Assembly: GCA_964387775.1 (NCBI GenBank)
Contig: CAYLZO010000175.1
Span: 1-11,365 of the forward strand
DNA length: 11,365 nt
Direction of reading: 5' to 3'
DNA from: CAYLZO01 sp964387775
Lineage (GTDB): Bacteria > Chloroflexota > Anaerolineae > JAAYZQ01
The position numbers and the translations under genes were made by a program. The notes below the pieces were generated by a model, which had not been told where the DNA came from, made no database searches, and saw only the letters and a list, made by a program, of their open reading frames with translations. Shown in pieces: positions 7,129-11,365 of this stretch (position 1 is its first letter; the number at the start of each line of letters is the position of its first letter).

Positions 7129-8391
7129 GTGATCAACCCCATAGAAAAACGCGCACTGGAGGCCATCGACCTCAACGGCCTGGTCGAGGCGGTGGGCGAA
7201 TTGGTGGGCATTCCGAGCATCGTAGGCGACGAAACGGCGGCCCAGGAGGACGTGGCTGCGCGGATGGCGCGCTGCGGCCTGGCAGTAGACACCTGGGACA
7301 TCGACCTGGAGGCGCTGCGCCGCCACCCCTACTTTGGCATGGGCGTGGAAAGGGAGCGGGCGCTGGGCGTGGTGGGCACGCTGGGATCGGAGCGGGGCGG
7401 CAAAAGCCTGATCTGGAACGGCCACATCGACGTAGTGCCCGCCGGCGACGAGGCGAATTGGCACTATCCGCCGTGGCAGGGCACCGTGGACGGCGGGCGC
7501 ATCTATGGCCGGGGCACCGTGGACATGAAGGGCGGCCTGTGCTGCGCTATTTATGCGGCCAAGGCGCTACACGACGCCGGCCTCGAGCTCGGCGGCCGCC
7601 TGATAGTCGAGAGCGTGGTGGGCGAAGAGGACGGTGGCATTGGCACGCTGGCCGCCGTGGAGCGCGGCTATCGCGCCGACGGGGCGGTGGTTCTGGAGCC
7701 AACCGAGTTGATCGTGGCGCCCGCCCAGGCCGGCGGCCTCGACTTTCGGGTCACGGTGCCGGGGCGCTCGGCCCACGGCGCCCTGCGCGAGGAGGGGGTG
7801 AACGCCATCGAAAAGTTCATCCCCCTCTACGAGGCGCTGGCGGCCCTGGAACGCAAGCGCAACGAGGGCGTCGACGACCCGCTATACGCCCGCTATGACC
7901 TCCCCTTTTCCATCTCTGTGGGCAAGGTGCGGGCCGGCAACTGGCCGTCGTCGGTGCCCGAGGAGCTGACCTTTGAGGGGCGGCATGGCGTGGCCATCGG
8001 CGAAAGCGCCGCCGAGGCCCGGCGGGCGCTGGAGGCTGCGGTCCACGCCGCAGCGCAGGCCGACCCCTGGCTGCGGTCGCATCCTCCCACCGTGGAATGG
8101 CCTGGCGGCCAGTTCGAGTCGGCGAGCATCCCCACGGACCACCTCCTGGTCGGCGCCGTGACCGGCGCCTATGCGGACGCAACGGGCTCGGCCGCGCGCG
8201 TCGAGGGGATGACCTACGGCGCCGACATGCGCCTGCTCATCAACGCCGGGCAGACGCCCACCGTGCTCTTTGGTCCCGGCGACGTACGCCAGGCGCACCG
8301 GCCCGACGAGTTTGTGCCGGTGGCGGACCTGGAGGCAGCGACGCGGACGCTGGTCGTGCTGGCGCTGCGGTTCTGCGGATATCAAAGCTGA
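7129..8391 (+). CDS. M20-family metallopeptidase (ArgE/DapE-like amidohydrolase)
   Basis: A 420-residue protein with complete M20 di-zinc ligands: NGHIDVVP (H99, D101), GRGTVDMKGG (bridging D132), GEED (catalytic and metal-binding E166, E167), E190 in VVLEPTE, and H390 in RQAHRPDEF. The dimerisation (lid) domain lies at about 203-315 with GRSAHGA (H216). Members remove acyl or aminoacyl groups from substrates such as N-acetylornithine, succinyl-diaminopimelate or dipeptides; the substrate cannot be named from this sequence, and no Arg or Lys biosynthesis genes are nearby. The protein is cytosolic, with no signal peptide. The GTG start at 7129 is preceded by GGGAGG (7119-7124), four bases away. 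It lies 33 bp after the ActB/ActE remnant and probably depends on the promoter at 6596-6624, since none is evident in the gap. Confidence 0.92.
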   Translation: MINPIEKRALEAIDLNGLVEAVGELVGIPSIVGDETAAQEDVAARMARCGLAVDTWDIDLEALRRHPYFGMGVERERALGVVGTLGSERGGKSLIWNGHIDVVPAGDEANWHYPPWQGTVDGGRIYGRGTVDMKGGLCCAIYAAKALHDAGLELGGRLIVESVVGEEDGGIGTLAAVERGYRADGAVVLEPTELIVAPAQAGGLDFRVTVPGRSAHGALREEGVNAIEKFIPLYEALAALERKRNEGVDDPLYARYDLPFSISVGKVRAGNWPSSVPEELTFEGRHGVAIGESAAEARRALEAAVHAAAQADPWLRSHPPTVEWPGGQFESASIPTDHLLVGAVTGAYADATGSAARVEGMTYGADMRLLINAGQTPTVLFGPGDVRQAHRPDEFVPVADLEAATRTLVVLALRFCGYQS

Positions 8392-8443
8392 TAGCACTCG
8401 GGCGCTCCCGGTCGATGCCGTCGAGAAGGCGCTGCTACGGATT

Positions 8444-8656
8444 CTACGCCTTGGCCGCCATCGTCATGCGGCTCACAAAGACGGGCACCTCAGCGTTCCA
8501 GATCAGGAGCTCCAATTCGTCGCCGACCACCCCGTCCTCGCCCGGCACGTCGCCCGGCCAGTTGACCATGATCATCGAGGCATCCATCTCTCCGGCAATG
8601 CGCAGAATCGCCTCGTGGGGAGAGGGCTCGATGCACTGCACCACGATTTCGGCTAC
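8444..8656 (-). pseudogene. C-terminal fragment of a universal-stress-protein-like domain
   Basis: On the minus strand, about 71 codons ending in TAG (8446-8444) read EIVVQCIEPSPHEAIL, then MDASMIMVNW and LELLIWNAEVPVFVSRM. This resembles the last half of a USP domain (…PxEAILxxAxExxxxLIVxG…), of the kind appended to permeases or antiporters. Upstream of about 8650 the frame runs antisense into radical SAM coding sequence, so the N-terminal part is missing. No start codon or promoter fits. Identity is tentative. The gap 8392-8443 shows nothing. Confidence 0.5.
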
Positions 8657-8788
8657 GTGATCCAGATCAAGGAGAACGCGCCCAACCTGCTGCGCCGAGC
8701 GTTGAGCCGCGCCCCGGTGGGCGTCGTCGGCACCGGCGACTACCAGCCCGCCGAGCGCGCATTCGGCCTCTCGCGGCGGATGCTGGAG

Positions 8789-9145
8789 GTCTGCCTGGAG
8801 CTCGGGTTTCCTGTATTTGTCCTGGAGCGCTCGCCGCTGGTGTTGCAAGACCTGGACCTGTTGCAGGCCATCAACGACCGCGCTCTGCCTGAGAGAACTG
8901 TGCGAGCAGTACGGCCTCCGCGACCGGATGCCCTGGCCCATCATTCCTGGCGACAAGCGAACGTTGAACAAGCGGGTGGTCGAGGCGCTGGCCAACCAGG
9001 TCTATCTGATGGAACTGAACGATGAGCCGCAGCATCGCCTGTGGGCCTATCGAAAGGCCGCCTGGGCCATCGAAGACACGCCCCAGGACCTGGGCCTCGT
9101 CTATCGCCAGATGGAGCGCAAGGGGCTGGAGAGCATCGAGAACGT
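8789..9145 (+). repeat. 357-bp perfect direct repeat, copy 1
   Basis: Compared by eye base by base, 8789-9145 equals 9953-10309 (offset 1164) without mismatch or gap. It covers the radical SAM fragment from CLELGFPVFVLERS through the internal deletion point to ESIENV. The 807 bases between the copies carry the MNT/HEPN pair. Confidence 0.93.
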
Positions 9146-9188
9146 GGGGCCGCGGCTGGCGGAGGTGGTTGAGGGATTGATCGATGAC

Positions 9189-9217
9189 TTGTCCGACACC
9201 CGGATGTGTGCTACAAT
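9189..9217 (+). promoter_or_regulatory. Promoter of the MNT/HEPN pair
   Basis: TTGTCC (9189-9194), 17-base spacer, TACAAT (9212-9217) with TGC just before it. Predicted start is near 9224, about 36 nt before the ATG at 9260. It sits inside the unique tail after repeat copy 1. Confidence 0.55.
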
Positions 9218-9259
9218 GTGATTGACGGAAGGTGTGTTCGATCGAGTTGGGAGCAAAGT

Positions 9260-9631
9260 ATGGGCAAAACAGCCTTGGCATTGAGCAGGAAGGAATGGCA
9301 GGCTTACCGACCAGGGAGCAGAGTTCTTGAGAAGCTAGACCCCGAGCGACGGGACAGAGCCTGGGACGTGGCGCGGGCGGCTGCTGACTTGCTCCGCGAG
9401 CGATTTGGGGCAAGTCGCGTCGTCGTCTTTGGCTCGCTTGCGCACGACGAGTGGTTCACCCGCTGGTCGGATATCGATCTGGCGGCGTGGGGCATACCAC
9501 CCGACGCTTTCTTTCGTGCGGTGGCGGCGGTGACGGGCTTGAGTGAAGAATTCAAAGTGGACCTGGTTGACCCACATGATTGTCGTCCAGCGCTACGACG
9601 TGTCATTGAGCGAGAAGGAGTTCCCGTGTGA
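9260..9631 (+). CDS. Minimal nucleotidyltransferase, MntA-type antitoxin
   Basis: A 123-residue protein. VVVFGSL (G58, S59), then SDIDL (D71, D73), is the GS-X11-DxD signature of polymerase-beta-like nucleotidyltransferases, and FKVDLVD carries the third acidic residue (D101). It is complete for the minimal-nucleotidyltransferase family. In MNT/HEPN systems this protein neutralises the HEPN RNase, in characterised pairs by transferring AMP to a tyrosine of the toxin. I chose ATG 9260 (Shine-Dalgarno GGGAG 9249-9253, six bases away) over the upstream ATG at 9206, which precedes the predicted transcript start. Its TGA overlaps the GTG of the HEPN gene by four bases (GTGA, 9628-9631), indicating translational coupling. 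Base composition is visibly less GC-rich than the flanking metabolic genes, suggesting transfer. Confidence 0.85.
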   Translation: MGKTALALSRKEWQAYRPGSRVLEKLDPERRDRAWDVARAAADLLRERFGASRVVVFGSLAHDEWFTRWSDIDLAAWGIPPDAFFRAVAAVTGLSEEFKVDLVDPHDCRPALRRVIEREGVPV

Positions 9632-9951
9632 GCGATCACTTGTTGCAGCTGGCAGATCGAATCCGGAGTGAGTGTCAAGATCTGGACCGTGTCGTGAAAC
9701 GAGCACAGGAAGCCTGGCGTCAGGCCGAAAGATCTGACGACGATCTGTATCTTGACAGCGTTGCGCTCAACCTGCATGGCTTCTATGCAGGACTCGAGCG
9801 AATGTTCGAACTGATCGCCACAAATGTGGATGAACAGATGCCTACAGGAGAACACTGGCACCAATTGCTGTTGGAGCAGATGGCATCGGAGATCGATGGC
9901 GTGCGGCCGGCGGTAATCTCGGATTACACGCGACAGGCACTTGACGAGTGA
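9628..9951 (+). CDS. HepT-like HEPN toxin, C-terminally truncated
   Basis: A 107-residue protein starting with GTG at 9628 inside the MNT stop. Residues 1-60 are helical (RIRSECQDLDRVVKRAQEAW; LHGFYAGLERMFELIA), and MPTGEHWHQLLLEQM, then VRPAVISDYTRQALDE, match the middle of HepT-like HEPN RNases. Relatives are usually about 140-150 residues and continue with a segment carrying the catalytic R-X4-6-H motif. Here TGA (9949-9951) follows LDE, and the 357-bp repeat begins one base later at 9953, so the catalytic part was replaced by the repeat. The product is probably inactive as an RNase. Start and coupling to the antitoxin are otherwise normal. Confidence 0.78.
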   Translation: MSDHLLQLADRIRSECQDLDRVVKRAQEAWRQAERSDDDLYLDSVALNLHGFYAGLERMFELIATNVDEQMPTGEHWHQLLLEQMASEIDGVRPAVISDYTRQALDE

Positions 9952-9952
9952 A

Positions 9953-10309
9953 GTCTGCCTGGAGCTCGGGTTTCCTGTATTTGTCCTGGAGCGCTCGCCG
10001 CTGGTGTTGCAAGACCTGGACCTGTTGCAGGCCATCAACGACCGCGCTCTGCCTGAGAGAACTGTGCGAGCAGTACGGCCTCCGCGACCGGATGCCCTGG
10101 CCCATCATTCCTGGCGACAAGCGAACGTTGAACAAGCGGGTGGTCGAGGCGCTGGCCAACCAGGTCTATCTGATGGAACTGAACGATGAGCCGCAGCATC
10201 GCCTGTGGGCCTATCGAAAGGCCGCCTGGGCCATCGAAGACACGCCCCAGGACCTGGGCCTCGTCTATCGCCAGATGGAGCGCAAGGGGCTGGAGAGCAT
10301 CGAGAACGT
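9953..10309 (+). repeat. 357-bp perfect direct repeat, copy 2
   Basis: Identical to 8789-9145. The left edge coincides with the broken 3' end of the HEPN gene. At the right edge identity drops at once to 29 of 45 bases (my hand count), although both sequences still encode a similar helix-hairpin-helix end. Confidence 0.93.
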
Positions 10310-10367
10310 CGGCCCCAAACTGGCCGGGGTCGTGGAGCGGTTGCTCAAAGCCTGGATGCCGGGCTAG
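9953..10367 (+). pseudogene. Radical SAM (SPL-like) fragment, copy 2
   Basis: The same fragment as copy 1 but starting later (CLELGFPVFVLERS), with no start region, no cluster motif and the same internal deletion and frameshift (about 10044-10056). Frame 3 then runs LRELCEQYGLRDRMPWPIIP to GLESIENVGPKLAGVVERLL and ends KAWMPG with TAG at 10365-10367. The ending differs from copy 1 mainly at third codon positions, so both endings look like once-functional, diverged coding sequence. No promoter of its own is visible. Confidence 0.72.
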
Positions 10368-10454
10368 CCGTTTGCCGTAGAAGCGCGCTGAAGCACACAC
10401 TACGAACACCAAGCATCGTCTCCGACAGCCTGCAGATTCCGTTTTGTGGCCGCC

Positions 10455-10483
10455 TTGTCATGGCCGAACGCATGTGCTATAAT
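10455..10483 (+). promoter_or_regulatory. Strong promoter of the resolvase gene, giving a leaderless transcript
   Basis: TTGTCA (10455-10460), 17-base spacer, perfect TATAAT (10478-10483) with TGC before it. The ATG at 10490 lies six bases after the -10, so its A is at the expected transcription start. There is no Shine-Dalgarno. The gap 10368-10454 shows nothing else. Confidence 0.72.
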
Positions 10484-10489
10484 ACGGCC

Positions 10490-10942
10490 ATGGGACACGA
10501 GGACACGCTCCGGGCGCGGTTCGAGTTGCCGCTCCCGCCGAGCATCAACCAACAATACGCCACCGTGCGGGGCCGGCGGATCTTGAGCAAGACCAGCCGC
10601 AAATACAAAAAAGGCGTGCGCCGCATCATCCGCCGTTTGCGGGCAGAGGGCACGATCTCCGACGAGTTGGTCGCCGTCTTGCGCGAGGGATTCGTGGGCT
10701 TGTTCATCGACTTTTACTTTGAAACACCCCGCCGCCGCGACCTCGACGGCGGGCTCAAGATCGCCCAAGACGCCATCTGTGACGCCCTGGGCGTCAACGA
10801 CAACCGGGTCGTGGACGTGCACCTGGTCAAGCGCATCGACCCGCTGAGGCCCCACATCGAGGTCGAGCTGGAAGCGCTCCGGGATTGGAGCTTTGACGCC
10901 GAATACGTGTACCTGGGAGAGCGTGATGAATCAAGATCGTGA
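10490..10942 (+). CDS. RusA-family Holliday junction resolvase
   Basis: A 150-residue protein. ELPLPPSINQQY (12-23) is the usual RusA opening, followed by basic residues (SRKYKKGVRRIIRRLR). RRRDLDGGLKIAQDAICDAL (81-100) supplies the metal-binding D84 and D86 and K90, and GVNDNRVVD the later Asp (D104). The K follows the first Asp at +6, as in E. coli RusA. By family, it is a dimeric Mg-dependent endonuclease cutting four-way DNA junctions. E. coli RusA is prophage-derived, but no phage genes are seen here. A longer frame from 10205 exists but starts upstream of the promoter inside the radical SAM fragment, so I reject it. It ends with a C-terminal extension (WSFDAEYVYLGERDESRS) and overlaps trmO by 17 bases, implying co-translation. 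Confidence 0.88.
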   Translation: MGHEDTLRARFELPLPPSINQQYATVRGRRILSKTSRKYKKGVRRIIRRLRAEGTISDELVAVLREGFVGLFIDFYFETPRRRDLDGGLKIAQDAICDALGVNDNRVVDVHLVKRIDPLRPHIEVELEALRDWSFDAEYVYLGERDESRS

Positions 10943-11365
10943 GCTGACGCTGAACCCCATTGGCCGGGTGGTCCGTGGCCGGTCGCCGGCGGACGAGGAG
11001 GATCACTGGGAGGAAGCCGAGGCCGTAGTCGAGATCGACGCCGGGTGGGCCGAGGCCCTGGAAGGCCTCGACGGGTTCTCCCACATCTGGCTGATCTGGT
11101 GGCTGGATCGCCACGACGAGCCGCCGAAAGAGCGGCGGGTCCACCCCGAGCGCCGGGAAGAGCTCCCGCTGGTGGGGTTACTCGCTACCCGTTCCCCGCA
11201 CCGGCCCAACCCCCTGGCCATGACGGCCGTGCGCTTGCTGGCGCACGAGGGCCGGCGCCTGCGCGTGCAGGGTCTCGACGCCTTCGAGGGGACGCCCATT
11301 CTCGACGTCAAGCCCTATTTGCGGCGCGGAGACCAGATCCCGGAAGCGACCATGCCCGATTGGCT
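10926..11365 (+). CDS. trmO: tRNA (t6A37) N6-methyltransferase TrmO, C-terminus outside window
   Basis: An open frame of 146 codons running off the window. Motifs: LNPIGRVVRG (9-18), LDGFSHIWLIWWL (48-60), the signature TRSPHRPNPLAMTAVRLL (88-105) and LDAFEGTPILDVKPYL (117-132). These define the TsaA/YaeB/TrmO family, a SAM-dependent beta-barrel enzyme that methylates N6 of t6A at position 37 of ANN-decoding tRNAs. Most of the catalytic domain is visible; how long the C-terminal part is cannot be seen. GGGAGA (10915-10920) is the Shine-Dalgarno, lying inside the resolvase gene, and the genes overlap 10926-10942. The gene is therefore likely transcribed from the resolvase promoter. Why a tRNA modification gene is paired with a resolvase is not clear. 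Confidence 0.9.
   Translation, partial: MNQDRELTLNPIGRVVRGRSPADEEDHWEEAEAVVEIDAGWAEALEGLDGFSHIWLIWWLDRHDEPPKERRVHPERREELPLVGLLATRSPHRPNPLAMTAVRLLAHEGRRLRVQGLDAFEGTPILDVKPYLRRGDQIPEATMPDW

Larger units (their letters stand above)
8645..9221 (+). pseudogene. Radical SAM (spore photoproduct lyase-like, COG1533) fragment, copy 1
   Basis: Frame 2 from about 8645 reads DFGYVIQIKENAPNLLRRAL, PVGVVGTGDYQPAERAFGLS and LERSPLVLQDLDLLQAINDR, the middle of an SPL-like radical SAM protein. The N-terminal part with the CxxxCxxC cluster motif is absent; a USP-like fragment in the opposite direction abuts it. Near 8880-8892 the homology jumps to frame 3: LRELCEQYGLRDRMPWPIIP, then ANQVYLMELNDEPQHRLWAY and a helix-hairpin-helix-like end (GLESIENVGPRLAEVVEGLI). 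In family members about 100 or more residues normally lie between these blocks, so an internal deletion with frameshift is inferred. Bases 8789-9145 recur exactly at 9953-10309. Not expected to be functional. Confidence 0.75.

Noticed and set aside
8789..10309. Insertion sequence or transposon with terminal direct repeats
   Set aside because: No transposase, no inverted repeats at the ends, and the repeats are host-like coding sequence; a recombination origin fits better.
10205..10489. Longer N-terminus of the RusA-like protein
   Set aside because: This is an off-frame reading of the radical SAM fragment and lies before the promoter.
1..11365. CRISPR array, tRNA or rRNA genes
   Set aside because: No short regularly spaced repeats and no tRNA or rRNA signatures noticed by eye on either strand.

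Overview
The window reads as a GC-rich bacterial chromosome segment. It is most likely from Chloroflexota, Anaerolineae-like; this is inference. The support is two lipoproteins with Pro/Thr-rich linkers behind the lipobox, a PocR-domain regulator, remnants of alternative complex III, a MNT/HEPN pair, and repeated TGN-extended -10 promoters. I see no rRNA, tRNA, CRISPR array or complete insertion sequence.

Left part (1-2424): two divergent lipoprotein genes share an intergenic region with two good back-to-back promoters. The minus gene is a lamin-tail-domain lipoprotein cut by the window edge and missed by simple ORF listing. The plus gene is a DUF3887-like plus alpha/beta-hydrolase lipoprotein whose nucleophile serine is replaced by glycine. 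An imperfect palindromic element follows, between convergent genes.

Centre (2425-6480, minus strand): a PocR-domain transcription factor gene is followed by a 1040-residue flavin/iron-sulfur oxidoreductase (FAD domain, two 4Fe-4S motifs, two CCG domains) with an unusual Met/Pro-rich tail. They are 85 bp apart and probably form one unit. The regulator seems to be read from a near-leaderless transcript. A second palindrome lies between them and contains the regulator's stop codon.

Right-centre (6596-8391, plus strand): a promoter drives a short chimeric ORF that joins the end of an ActB-like iron-sulfur protein to an ActE-like cytochrome c whose first heme cysteine is lost. I read it as the scar of a deleted alternative complex III operon. 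An intact M20 metallopeptidase follows 33 bp later.

Scrap region (8392-10367): a universal-stress-protein-like fragment (minus), then a radical SAM (spore photoproduct lyase-like, COG1533) fragment with an internal deletion. A 357-bp part of that fragment occurs twice as a perfect direct repeat. Between the copies lies a lower-GC MNT nucleotidyltransferase/HEPN pair. The HEPN frame stops at the edge of the second copy and lacks its C-terminal catalytic region.

Right end (10455-11365, plus strand): a strong promoter with virtually no leader drives a RusA-like Holliday junction resolvase gene, overlapped by trmO (tRNA t6A37 methyltransferase), which runs off the window.
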